From Nakamurella aerolata (GTDB lineage Bacteria; Actinomycetota; Actinomycetes; Mycobacteriales; Nakamurellaceae), in NCBI RefSeq assembly GCF_013002705.1, contig NZ_JABEND010000016.1, positions 1 through 49,530 on the forward strand: 49,530 nt of DNA. The letters run 5' to 3'. The notes under the pieces were generated by a model, which searched no databases, was not told where the DNA came from, and saw nothing but the letters and a program-made list of their open reading frames with translations. The position numbers were made by a program, and so were the translations under genes. The first letter of the stretch is position 1; each line of letters starts with the position of its first letter. Positions 7,413 to 15,932 of this stretch are shown one piece after another.

Positions 7413-8923
7413 CGACCTTGCGGCAGGCGCTGGCCCTGCGTTCGTGGCGAGCGGTGCGCTTGTTGGCCGGTCCGGCCGGTGAGGCGGCAACCGCAGCGCT
7501 GCGACGGGTCGAGCTGATCGCCGACGTCCGCGCCCCGGTACCGACCGACTTGCAGGGTGCGTTGTTGGCCGTTGCCGGCGAGATCGACCGCGACGATTGG
7601 CATCTCGACGTGCTGATCCGCAGGACGGCCGCCGGTGGCGCTGCCGGGTTGCTCATCGCCGGGACCGGCCCGATCGGCACGGCCGCCACCGTCGTCGCCG
7701 ACCGGCTCGCGGTGACCATCTTGGGCACCGACGATCCGATCGCCGGTGCCGTTGCGCTGCGGGTGCACCTGGCCCAACCCGAACTGGAACGCGCCCGCTG
7801 GGTGACTGCCGTCGCCGATGCCGTCGAGGGTGCAGGCGACACCGTCGACGCGGTGGTGACCGGCGCGGCAGCCGTCCTCGATCGTTCCATCTGGCTGGTT
7901 GACTCCGGCGGGAACGTGGTCGTCGGGCCGACGTCCCACCCGCCCGATCCGCCGGAGAGTGCGGAGTTGGCTGCGGTGCTGGCGGCTCCGGAGTCGGCGA
8001 CGGTCGGCTGGGTGTTGCACGAGGTCGCCACCGACCACCCGCGCGGTGCCTACCTGATGCTCCGCCGACGCGAGCACGACGAGCTTGCACCGGCCCGCGC
8101 CGCACTCTCGGTGCTTGCGGTGGCGATCGCGGGACGGCTTGCGGTGCAACGACTGTCCTCCGAACGCGACGCCAGGCAGCGCATGTCGCTGCTGGCGGAG
8201 TTGCTGCAGCCCGGCGGGCCGGTTGATCCGCAATTGCCGCGCCGCATGCTGGAGCAGGGCTGGCGCCTGGACGGGTACCACGAGGGCATCCGCATCGACG
8301 TCCCGGCCGCGGCCGACCCGGTGGCGCTGCGCCCCGAGGTGCTGCGCGCCTTTGCCGATGCCGGCGTCCCGGCGCAGGTGGTGGAGCAGGGCGCCGGCTG
8401 GGCGGCGTGGTGCACCTTCGCCGACTTGCCGGCGCCGAAGCAGCGCGAGGCGCACGCGTCCGCGGTCCGCCGGGTGCAGTGGCTGCTGCGGGCGCGGCTG
8501 CCGACCGTGATGGGCGTCGGCAGTCTGCAACCGGGGGCCGAGGGCCTGGTGCGCAGTCTCGGAGAGGCGGGTGATGCCGCCAAGATCGCGGCAACCCGAA
8601 CCGCAGGCGGCCATCTGGTGCAGGTGGACCGGCTGGGCCTGAGCCAATTGCTGTTGGCGTGGACCCGTACCGAGACCTTCGGTCCGGCCGCGTCGTCGCT
8701 GCTGACCCCGCTGCAGGACGAGCCGGCGCTGCTGGCAACGCTGTCGGCCTACCTGGAAGCCCAGTCATCGATTGCCGAAACCGCTGCGATCTTGGGGGTT
8801 CACCGCAATACCGTCACCGCCCGGATCTCCAAGGCAGTGGAACTGCTGGGAATCGACCTCGGCGACCCGGACGAACGCCTCGCTGTTCAACTCGCCTGCC
8901 GCAGTGTGCTGGCCCAGCGTTGA
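7409..8923 (+). CDS. PucR-family transcriptional regulator
   Basis: This is a 504-residue regulator. The C-terminal 60 residues form the PucR-type helix-turn-helix: a YLEAQSSIAETAAILGVHRN stretch, then TVTARISKAVELLG and a DERLAVQLACR tail. The N-terminal and central parts fit the ligand-sensing and GGDEF-like regions usual in the family. PucR proteins control purine and other nitrogen-ring catabolic operons, often as activators. The start GTG 7409 overlaps the previous stop (GTGA), which makes it co-transcribed with the permease/HyuA/DUF917 genes it probably controls. The inverted repeat at 806-835 is a possible but unproven target site. A divergent promoter is not available, so autoregulation through the operon promoter is likely. 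Confidence 0.85.
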   Translation: MTTLRQALALRSWRAVRLLAGPAGEAATAALRRVELIADVRAPVPTDLQGALLAVAGEIDRDDWHLDVLIRRTAAGGAAGLLIAGTGPIGTAATVVADRLAVTILGTDDPIAGAVALRVHLAQPELERARWVTAVADAVEGAGDTVDAVVTGAAAVLDRSIWLVDSGGNVVVGPTSHPPDPPESAELAAVLAAPESATVGWVLHEVATDHPRGAYLMLRRREHDELAPARAALSVLAVAIAGRLAVQRLSSERDARQRMSLLAELLQPGGPVDPQLPRRMLEQGWRLDGYHEGIRIDVPAAADPVALRPEVLRAFADAGVPAQVVEQGAGWAAWCTFADLPAPKQREAHASAVRRVQWLLRARLPTVMGVGSLQPGAEGLVRSLGEAGDAAKIAATRTAGGHLVQVDRLGLSQLLLAWTRTETFGPAASSLLTPLQDEPALLATLSAYLEAQSSIAETAAILGVHRNTVTARISKAVELLGIDLGDPDERLAVQLACRSVLAQR

Positions 8924-9013
8924 GGTCGCTCACCCGCACGCTCGGGCGGGCAGCACTGTCCAGGTCCGATTACCGCCAGCGGGCCGGCGTCGAGCCGGGA
9001 CATGCTGGACGGC

Positions 9014-9796
9014 ATGACGAACCTCCGCGGCCGCTTTCGTGATCTGCACAGCTCCGGCACCTTCCTGATGCCCAACCCCTGGGACGTCGGGTCGGCGAAA
9101 ATGCTGATCGCGCAGGGCTTTCCCGCGTTGGCGACCACCAGCAGCGGCTTCGCCGGCTCGCTGGGCCGCACCGACCAGCGCGTCACCCGAGACGAGCTGC
9201 TCAGGCATGCCGAGGCGATGGCGGGCGCTGCCGGCGAGGCCGGCGTACCGGTGAACGTCGACGCCGAGAACGGGTTCGGCGACGAGCCGGAACAGGTGGC
9301 AACCACCGCGCGACTGCTGGCTGCCACCACCGCCGCCGGGTTCTCCATCGAGGACTGGGATCCGGTGGGCCGCAGGATCTATCCGCTGGAGCTGGCGGTG
9401 GAAAGGGTGGTGGCCGCCAAGGCGGAGGCCGCCGACCTGGTCTTCACCGCCCGCGCCGAGAATCAGCTGCGCCAGGTCGCCGACCTTGACGACACCATTG
9501 CCCGGCTGCAGGCGTACTCGGCTGCCGGCGCCGACGTGCTGTACGCGCCCGGCCTCACCGCGGTGGCGGACATTCAGCGGGTGCTGGCCGCGGTGGACAA
9601 ACCGCTGAACGTCCTTGTGATCCCGTCGGCGCCTTCCGTCCAGGAGCTGACGGCGTTGGGTGTCCGCCGGATCTCCACCGGGCAGGGCCTTGCGGTCGCC
9701 GGCTACGCAGCGCTGCTGCGAGCCGCCGACCAACTGCGCGCCGGCGACTACAGCTACGCGGCTGCCGACCCGAATCCCTTGTCGCTGCTCGACTAA
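9014..9796 (+). CDS. Isocitrate lyase/PEP mutase superfamily protein
   Basis: This is a 260-residue TIM-barrel enzyme of the PEP-mutase/oxaloacetate-hydrolase branch. The NPWDVGSAKML start, the LATTSSGFAGSLG loop, the VNVDAENGFGD metal-binding region and the SIEDWDP segment are typical. The cysteine motif of true isocitrate or methylisocitrate lyases (KKCGH type) is absent, so it is not a glyoxylate-cycle lyase. The family cleaves or forms C-C or C-P bonds next to a carboxylate. ATG 9014 is preferred; ATG 9002 is in frame four codons upstream. It lies 90 nt after pucR in the same direction and may be a downstream member of the operon or independent. Substrate unknown. Confidence 0.8.
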   Translation: MTNLRGRFRDLHSSGTFLMPNPWDVGSAKMLIAQGFPALATTSSGFAGSLGRTDQRVTRDELLRHAEAMAGAAGEAGVPVNVDAENGFGDEPEQVATTARLLAATTAAGFSIEDWDPVGRRIYPLELAVERVVAAKAEAADLVFTARAENQLRQVADLDDTIARLQAYSAAGADVLYAPGLTAVADIQRVLAAVDKPLNVLVIPSAPSVQELTALGVRRISTGQGLAVAGYAALLRAADQLRAGDYSYAAADPNPLSLLD

Positions 9797-9802
9797 TACC
9801 TC

Positions 9803-9900
9803 CGCCCCGCGCCCCGCCCCGCTCCGCACCCCGCCACTCCCCACCTCGACCCGCACCCGCACCCGCACCCGCTCCGCACCCGCACCCGCTCCGCACTCGC
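9803..9900 (+). repeat. C-rich low-complexity stretch with CCCGCA hexamer repeats
   Basis: The 241-nt gap 9797-10037 holds no credible gene. Its first half is almost pure C on this strand with G/A interruptions. It includes runs of CCCGCA/CCCGCT hexamers between 9850 and 9897. The other strand would give a G-rich transcript. No terminator hairpin is evident. Confidence 0.7.
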
Positions 9901-10037
9901 GCCCAGGCCGGACGCCCGTGCCGGCCCGCGCGCCGCCGCCGATGCCGGCAAGCCTGTTGAACCAAGCCGTTGAACATTGCCACCCTCAGCAGAGCCCATT
10001 ACGGTGCTGGCAACGTTGCCAGGGTAGGAGTGCGCCG

Positions 10038-11582
10038 ATGTACTTTCCTCTCACCGTCAAGGATTTCCTTGACCGCGCGGAACAGGTGTATCCGCAGCGG
10101 ATCGGGGTGATGGACGAGCCCGATCAACCGGCGCCGTCGCTCGGCGAGCTGAGCTACGCCAGGGTCGCAGAGCTGGCGCGTGCGCAGGCGGCCAAGCTGG
10201 ACCAGCTCGGGGTGCCGGCCGGTGGGCGGGTCGCGGTGATCAGCCACAACTCGGCGCGGTTGCTCGGCAGCTTCTTCGGGGTCAGTGCCTGGGGACGCAT
10301 CCTGGTACCGATCAACTTCCGGCTCAGCAAGGACGAGATCGACTACATCGTCGAGCATTCCGGTGCCGACGTGGTGTACGTCGATCCGTTGTTGGAGCAT
10401 CTGCTCGACGGTCTGCCGGCGACCCACAGGTTCGTCCTGGGCGACGACGACAACCTCTACGCGCCCGACGCCGATCCTCGGCCGTGGGCCGACCCCGACG
10501 AATCCGCCACCGCAACCATCAACTACACCTCCGGCACCACCGCCCGCCCGAAAGGGGTCCAGCTCACCCACCGCAGCTTGTGGCTGAACGCCGTGGTGTT
10601 CGGCGCGCACCTGCAGGTGAGCGACGACGACACCCTGATCCATACCCTGCCAATGTTCCATGTCAACGGCTGGGGAATGCCGTTCACCATGGCTGGTTTC
10701 GGCGGAACCCAGGTGGTGCTCCGGCAGGTGGACGGCCCCGAGATCCTTCGGCGGGTGGAACGGCACGGCGTCACATTGGCCTGCGGTGCGCCCGCGGTGA
10801 TGAACACCGTCATCGCCGCGGCAAGGCAGTGGCATGGGCCGATTCCCGGCAGCGGCCGCACCAGGGTGGTGGTGGCCGGCGCCGCTCCACCGACGGCCAC
10901 CATCGAGCAGGTGGAATCGGTGCTCGGTTGGCAGTTCAACCAGTTGTACGGCCTCACCGAGACCTCGCCGCTGCTGACCATCAACCGGCCGCGCCGGGAA
11001 CACGCCGACCTGCCGCCGACGGAGCGGGCCCGCAAACTCGGTCGGCAGGGGGCGCCGGCGCTCGGCGTGCGGTTGGCCGTCGCCGACGACTCCGAGGTGT
11101 TGGCCCGCAGCAACCACAACCTGGAGGGCTACTGGAATCAGCCGGATGCCACCGCAGAAGCCCAGCGGGACAACTGGTTCCACACCGGCGACCGCGGGCA
11201 GTTGGACGACGAGGGCTACCTGGTGATCTCCGACCGGAAGAAGGACGTGATCATCACCGGCGGCGAGAACGTCTCGTCCATCCAGGTGGAAGATGCCCTG
11301 CTGTCGCATCCGCAGATCGCCGAGGCTGCGGTGATCGGCACCCCGGACGAGCGCTGGGGCGAGCTCGTCACCGCGCTGGTGGTACTGGCCGACCCGCCAT
11401 CAGGCACCGAACCGGACGACACCGAGCCGGACGACGCCGGGCTGGACGAGGCCGCCGTGATCGCGCACTGCCGCGGGTTGCTCGCCGGTTACCAGTGCCC
11501 GAAACGGGTGGTGTTCGTCGACGAACTGCCGCGCACGGCGACCGGAAAACTGCAGAAATTCAAACTGCGCCAACAGTTCTGA
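10038..11582 (+). CDS. AMP-dependent acyl-CoA synthetase/ligase (ANL superfamily)
   Basis: This 514-residue adenylate-forming enzyme activates a carboxylic acid with ATP and transfers it to CoA. Visible motifs are the P-loop YTSGTTARPKGV, the A5 motif YGLTETSP, a GDRGQLDDEGY region, the hinge DRKKDVIITGGENVSS and the A10 motif PRTATGKLQK with the catalytic lysine. The start is ATG 10038, with AGGAG at 10026-10030. A short acidic insertion with repeated EPDD near residue 457 is unusual and sits in the mobile C-terminal domain. Motif spacing resembles medium- or long-chain fatty-acid or aromatic-acid ligases, but the substrate cannot be told. It stands alone, convergent with the lipoprotein gene 15 nt away. 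Confidence 0.9.
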   Translation: MYFPLTVKDFLDRAEQVYPQRIGVMDEPDQPAPSLGELSYARVAELARAQAAKLDQLGVPAGGRVAVISHNSARLLGSFFGVSAWGRILVPINFRLSKDEIDYIVEHSGADVVYVDPLLEHLLDGLPATHRFVLGDDDNLYAPDADPRPWADPDESATATINYTSGTTARPKGVQLTHRSLWLNAVVFGAHLQVSDDDTLIHTLPMFHVNGWGMPFTMAGFGGTQVVLRQVDGPEILRRVERHGVTLACGAPAVMNTVIAAARQWHGPIPGSGRTRVVVAGAAPPTATIEQVESVLGWQFNQLYGLTETSPLLTINRPRREHADLPPTERARKLGRQGAPALGVRLAVADDSEVLARSNHNLEGYWNQPDATAEAQRDNWFHTGDRGQLDDEGYLVISDRKKDVIITGGENVSSIQVEDALLSHPQIAEAAVIGTPDERWGELVTALVVLADPPSGTEPDDTEPDDAGLDEAAVIAHCRGLLAGYQCPKRVVFVDELPRTATGKLQKFKLRQQF

Positions 11583-11596
11583 CCATGCACGCCAGC

Positions 11597-12718
11597 TCAG
11601 GAATCCGACCAGATCACGGTGTTGTCGCTGTTCGCCGGATCGCCAAGCGCGACCGTGACGACGCCGCCGGTACGCATCTTGTAGCCCTGCACGAAGGCCA
11701 CCCGCCGGCCCGGCGGCAGCCACCCGCCAGCGCTGTCGCCGATGCCGGCGGAGGGGTCTTTGAACGGTGTTGCCTTGGCTCCGGTGTTCTCCACCTCGGG
11801 CTGCAGCGACACCTGCTGCCCTACCGTCGACAGGTTGGTCACCACCACCGTCACCTTCACCCAGCGGTATCCGGTGTCGCCGGCCGCCGCGCCCACCGGC
11901 TGCGCCGGCTCGGCGTTCACCGCCAGCCGCAGACCATCGGCGGCGACGAAGCTTTGGCCGAAGCAGCGCCGCGCCACCTTGTCCTCGGGAACGGCGCTGG
12001 GGCGGAAAGCCTCCTGCTTGGGCGGCGCACCGGCGGAGAAGGTCAGCGGCTGAAAGCTGTACCCGGGCGACACCACGACGAACACGTCGTTCCGGTCGAC
12101 CACCCGGAACCCGAGCCGCAGCTGCTGACGCTTGCCGGGAGCCAGGTTGATCAGGGCGTTGTCCAACTCGGCGTCGGTCAACGCGGTGGCCGGCCGGCCG
12201 GCGCTGATCACCGTGACGTCCAGCGCCCCGGAGACTTCATCGTCGCTGCCGTTGGTCAGGTCGGCGGTGATCACCACCGGTTCCCCGCGCCCGGCGTCGC
12301 CGGCCGGCTGGCTCGGGGTGTAGGTGACCGGCTTCGAAACCGCCAGCCGCAGACCGTTTTTCCAGGAACCCTCGGTGCCGAAGGCGATTTCGGTGTTCGA
12401 CTGCGGCAGCACCGTCTCGGTGCCGGGAGTCGCCGGTGCGCTGGTGGCCGTGTTGGCGCCGGACAGTTGTTCCGGTGTGGCAGAACTGCACGGCTTGGTC
12501 GGTTGCTTGCCGGTGGTGCCCGGGCCGCCGGGCCCGGCGCCCTGCGGGGTGGATACACCGGAGCTGGCATCGCGCGCCTGCTGCTCGGCTTGGCCGCCCA
12601 CCGACGTGGTGCACGCGGCAGTCGTCACCGCGGCGACAGCTGCCATCAGCAACGCCGGCAGCCGGAGCCGCCCGCGAGCTGACGAGCTGCGGTTGCCGGA
12701 CCGGACCTTCCCACGCAC
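11597..12718 (-). CDS. Lipoprotein with two tandem DUF4352-like beta domains
   Basis: The GTG at 12718 gives a 373-residue protein with a basic N-terminus, hydrophobic core (PALLMAAVAAV) and lipobox TTAAC (Cys 36), so it should be a membrane-anchored extracytoplasmic lipoprotein. After a proline/threonine-rich linker it has two copies of a beta-rich module (about 110-227 and 251-373). Each opens with a pattern like FG..W.NGLRLAVSKP, as in DUF4352-type immunoglobulin-like domains. The last module closely matches the last module of the lipoprotein at 13592-15781 (PVGAAAGDTG versus PVGTTAGDTG), so the two are paralogues. An ATG at 12751 is an alternative start but overlaps the divergent serine-hydrolase start. 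Function unknown; secreted binding role likely. Confidence 0.72.
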   Translation of the reverse strand: MRGKVRSGNRSSSARGRLRLPALLMAAVAAVTTAACTTSVGGQAEQQARDASSGVSTPQGAGPGGPGTTGKQPTKPCSSATPEQLSGANTATSAPATPGTETVLPQSNTEIAFGTEGSWKNGLRLAVSKPVTYTPSQPAGDAGRGEPVVITADLTNGSDDEVSGALDVTVISAGRPATALTDAELDNALINLAPGKRQQLRLGFRVVDRNDVFVVVSPGYSFQPLTFSAGAPPKQEAFRPSAVPEDKVARRCFGQSFVAADGLRLAVNAEPAQPVGAAAGDTGYRWVKVTVVVTNLSTVGQQVSLQPEVENTGAKATPFKDPSAGIGDSAGGWLPPGRRVAFVQGYKMRTGGVVTVALGDPANSDNTVIWSDS

Positions 12719-12749
12719 GCCGAGAAGGTATCCCACTACCGTGAAACAC

Positions 12750-13577
12750 ATGGGCGAGTTGGCAACAGAACTGGCGGCGGCAGTGCGGAGTTGGCCCGTC
12801 GGGTCGGCGTCCGTCGCGGTGGTCGGGCCCGGCGGCCCGATCGCGGTGCACGACGACGGTGCCGAGCAGAAGTGGGCGTCTGTCACCAAGCTGGTGTCGG
12901 CGTTGGCCGTGTTGGACGCCTGGGCCGACGGGCTGCTCAGCCTCGACACCCCCGGCGGACCGCCGGGCGCGACCGTGCGGCACCTGCTGTCGCACAGCTC
13001 GGGTATCGCAATGGATTCCGACGACGTGCTGGCCGCGCCCGGCACCAGACGCATCTACTCCAACCGCGGCATCGAGTTGGCCGTTGAGTTGGCCGGCGAG
13101 GCTACAGGACAGTCGGCCACCGAGCTGCTGACCGAGCGGGTGCTGGAGCCGCTGGGCATGTCCGGTGCCAGGCTCGACGGGTCGCCCGCGCACGGAATGC
13201 GCAGCGGCATCGGCGATCTCGCCGCGCTGGCCACGGAGTTGTTGAACTCGACGGCGTTGCTGCCCGGCGTGGTCACCGGACTCAGCACTACGGTCTTCCC
13301 CGGGCTGCCAGGGGTGCTGCCGGGATTCGGCCGGCAGCAGCACAACGACTGGGGTCTCGGCGCCGAGATCAAGGCGGACAAGGCGCCGCATTGGACGTCG
13401 CCGCAGAACTCGCCGAGCACCTTCGGGCATTTCGGCCAGTCGGGCAGCTTCCTGTGGGTCGACCCGGAGGCCGGCCTTGCCTGTGTGTCGTTGTCCGACA
13501 CCGCTTTCGGGGAGTGGGCCGCCAAGGCGTGGCCGGCGGTGTCCAGCGTTGCGCTCGCTGCGGCCCGGCCCAGCTAG
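12750..13577 (+). CDS. Serine hydrolase of the beta-lactamase/transpeptidase fold
   Basis: This 275-residue protein has the three family motifs: SVTK (Ser44, Lys47) as nucleophile and base, YSN at 103-105, and HFGQSG near 227-232 in place of KTG. It belongs to the class C beta-lactamase/esterase/D-aminopeptidase group (Beta-lactamase domain). No signal peptide is visible, so a cytoplasmic hydrolase or esterase is more likely than a secreted beta-lactamase. GTG 12741, in frame, is an alternative start. It begins 32 nt from the divergent lipoprotein start and its end nearly meets the other lipoprotein gene, so all three may share a function in envelope chemistry. Substrate unknown. Confidence 0.83.
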   Translation: MGELATELAAAVRSWPVGSASVAVVGPGGPIAVHDDGAEQKWASVTKLVSALAVLDAWADGLLSLDTPGGPPGATVRHLLSHSSGIAMDSDDVLAAPGTRRIYSNRGIELAVELAGEATGQSATELLTERVLEPLGMSGARLDGSPAHGMRSGIGDLAALATELLNSTALLPGVVTGLSTTVFPGLPGVLPGFGRQQHNDWGLGAEIKADKAPHWTSPQNSPSTFGHFGQSGSFLWVDPEAGLACVSLSDTAFGEWAAKAWPAVSSVALAAARPS

Positions 13578-13603
13578 CTCCAGGTGCCGAGCTAGCTCCA
13601 GGT
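13572..13603. repeat. 14-nt direct repeat spanning two convergent stop codons
   Basis: AGCTAGCTCCAGGT occurs at 13572-13585 and again at 13590-13603, with GCCG between the copies. The first copy carries the TAG of the serine-hydrolase gene. The second carries the CTA that is the stop of the opposite-strand lipoprotein. A short local duplication seems to have occurred at the junction of the two genes. Confidence 0.8.
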
Positions 13604-15781
13604 CACGTCGGGGGCGCGGAGGTCTTCGTCGCGTGGGGGATTGACGGTGACCGTCACCGGCTTGCCCTTGGCGATCTTGAATCCGGACACCGAGGTGATG
13701 GTCCACCCAGGGGCCAGCTCGACACTGCCGATGTCCTCGGGGACGCCGGTGCCGGGGCTGCGGAACGATTCAGCCGTCTTGCCGTCGCTCTTCACCCGGA
13801 CACCACCCGACTTCTGCACCGCCGTGCTGTTGTTGGTCTGGGTGAGTTCGACGGTGATGAAGTCGGTTCCGGTGTCGCCGGCGGTGGTGCCGACCGGGGT
13901 GGTGGGTTTGGTCTGCACCGTCATGCTCAGCCCGCTCAGATGCGTAAAGGTCTTGCCGAACGGCAGCTTCACCTCGTCGTCGCTGGTGGTGTCGCCCTTG
14001 GTCGGTGTCGGCTTCTTGGGGCCGGTGCTGGAGAAGAACATGGTGTCGTACTTCTGGGCAGGGGCGACCGCGATCTTCATGTCCGCCAGGTCGTACACCC
14101 AGAAGCCGACGCTGACCTTCTGGGACGCACCGGGTTGCACCGAAAGTTCGGCGATACCAATGTCGTTGGCGCTGTCGGTGAAGTCCTCGACCGGACGGTC
14201 CTTGCTGTAGGCGACGGCTGGGGCGTAACCGGTGAGCGGCTCCTTGCTCTTGTTGGTGACGGTGATGTCGACCTTGGCCGCAGTGGTGCCCTTGAGGTGC
14301 GTCGAGAGGGCATCTGTCGTCACCGCAACGGGTTTGCTCACACTGATGCTCACCCCGTTGGCCCACGACACCGATCCGCCGAACGCCGCCTCGACGGGGC
14401 CCTTGCGGCGGATCTCGGTGTCGGTCAGCGCGGTGGACGGGGCCCGCGAGGTGCCGGTGGCGCCGGTGCCCGATGCCGCTGTGCCTGATGTTCCTGCGCC
14501 GCCGGGAGTCCCTGCGCCGCCGGGGTTTTCGGTACCGCCGCCGGCGTTCACGCCTTCGGCGGGTTCGGTGGTGGAGTAGCTGCCGACCGTCATGTCGGTG
14601 AAGATCACCACAAAGCCCTGGGTGGACGGCGCGAACTGCAGCGCGAGCTGGCGGTCGGTGCCGGCGGCGAAGCCGATCTTGAGGGTGGCCTTGCTGCCGG
14701 GCGGGAGGCTGCCGTCGGGGTTGTAGCCGATTTTCGCTGCGGGGTCACGGATTTCGCCGGCCGGTACCCCACCGGCGGTGAGCAGCGTCTGCTGGCGGAA
14801 GTCGTAGGTCTGCTTGCTGCCGTTGGTGATCTCGACGCTGGCCAGCAGGTACTTCTTGGCCGGCGCCGCCATCGCCGTCTCGGACGGGGCGAACGCCGCG
14901 GGTTTGCCGACCTTGACGCTCAAACCGTTGGCGTAGCGGAAGGTTTGCCCGAACTTGGCGACGGCGGCCTGCTGCGGCGGGGCGTCCGTGCCGACCTGTT
15001 TGCCGGTGGTGGCGGTGGCGTCGCTGGCGAAGACGATGTCGTCGAACCCGGTGTTGTAGTACAGGTTCATCGTCATCGAAAGGTTGTCGCGACTCTGGAC
15101 GCCCCAGACGTGCTTGTAGGTCGCCGATTGGCCGGGCATCAACGGGTAGCGAGGCGTGTTGTACCCGTCGCGCACATCCGAGATCGCCTTCGCGGTGCGG
15201 CCACCGTCCGTCAAGCCGTTCGCGATGCCGTAGCCGCCGAGCCATGGCTGTTTCGACCCGTTCTTGATGGTGATCTCGAATTCCAGCTTGAGTGGAGTAT
15301 CCGGAATCTCCAGGTACTTGGCGTCCCTGCTGCCTTTCGCCGGCGCTTTCCAGTCGGCCGGCTTCGACACCGTCACCTGCAAACCGTTGGCGTAGCTGAA
15401 GGTGCCACCGAACGCCAACGGTTCCGGCTCTGCCTGCGGGTCTGCAGCCGACCCGCCGGCAGAGCCGGTCCCGGTGGACGCCGTCGGCTCGGTGGCATCG
15501 ATGCTCGGCTGCGGTCGCGGTGTCGAGGCCGTGGGTGCCGGGACGCCCGGTTTCGGGACGCTCGGCGCCGGCGGTTGCTGGCCGGTCGCTTCCGGGCCGC
15601 TGCCCGTCCCGGAAGCGGGCGACGGGTCGGTCGCCGCGGAGCCGGTGAGCCCGGCTCGCGGGTCGGACGCGGCTGTTCCGGTCACCGCGCCGGCGCAACC
15701 GGCCAGCGTGAGCAACGCGGCGGTCAGCGACACCGCCAGACGCACCGCCGAGCTGCGGGTGCCGGGACGGAGAGCGCTCAT
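13592..15781 (-). CDS. Large lipoprotein with four tandem DUF4352-like beta domains
   Basis: From ATG 15781 the protein has 729 residues. It has a signal peptide with lipobox LTLAGC (Cys 29), then a Pro/Thr/Ala-rich linker to about residue 120. Four modules follow at about 123-258, 277-403, 466-584 and 607-729. Each starts with a version of FG.TFSYANGL.V.VSKP and contains an EITNGSK-type strand, as in DUF4352 domains. A Gly/Ala/Thr-rich spacer (about 410-460) separates modules 2 and 3. It is anchored outside the membrane and probably binds a partner or polymer. It is paralogous to the two-module lipoprotein at 11597-12718. The 135 nt of open frame upstream of ATG 15781 lacks signal-peptide logic and was left out. 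Confidence 0.75.
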   Translation of the reverse strand: MSALRPGTRSSAVRLAVSLTAALLTLAGCAGAVTGTAASDPRAGLTGSAATDPSPASGTGSGPEATGQQPPAPSVPKPGVPAPTASTPRPQPSIDATEPTASTGTGSAGGSAADPQAEPEPLAFGGTFSYANGLQVTVSKPADWKAPAKGSRDAKYLEIPDTPLKLEFEITIKNGSKQPWLGGYGIANGLTDGGRTAKAISDVRDGYNTPRYPLMPGQSATYKHVWGVQSRDNLSMTMNLYYNTGFDDIVFASDATATTGKQVGTDAPPQQAAVAKFGQTFRYANGLSVKVGKPAAFAPSETAMAAPAKKYLLASVEITNGSKQTYDFRQQTLLTAGGVPAGEIRDPAAKIGYNPDGSLPPGSKATLKIGFAAGTDRQLALQFAPSTQGFVVIFTDMTVGSYSTTEPAEGVNAGGGTENPGGAGTPGGAGTSGTAASGTGATGTSRAPSTALTDTEIRRKGPVEAAFGGSVSWANGVSISVSKPVAVTTDALSTHLKGTTAAKVDITVTNKSKEPLTGYAPAVAYSKDRPVEDFTDSANDIGIAELSVQPGASQKVSVGFWVYDLADMKIAVAPAQKYDTMFFSSTGPKKPTPTKGDTTSDDEVKLPFGKTFTHLSGLSMTVQTKPTTPVGTTAGDTGTDFITVELTQTNNSTAVQKSGGVRVKSDGKTAESFRSPGTGVPEDIGSVELAPGWTITSVSGFKIAKGKPVTVTVNPPRDEDLRAPDVTWS

Positions 15782-15932
15782 CGGTCGAGCCTTTCTGCAG
15801 GTCGGACAATGATCCGTGCCTTCAGCAGAATAGCCAGCCGGTCGCAGCGACGGACCCCGTTTCGCGGCGGCGGCCGGCTGAACGGTCCGCGCGCGGCAAC
15901 TCACTGGCGGGCGCACTTATCCTGGCTCTGAT

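Noticed and set aside
10484-12682. 732-aa plus-strand frame across the acyl-CoA synthetase and lipoprotein genes
   Set aside because: It is a shadow frame with Arg/His/Gly-rich composition and no motifs. The real genes there have clear family signatures.
13055-13525. 156-aa minus-strand frame inside the serine hydrolase
   Set aside because: It is a shadow of the serine hydrolase; the plus strand carries SVTK, YSN and HFG motifs.
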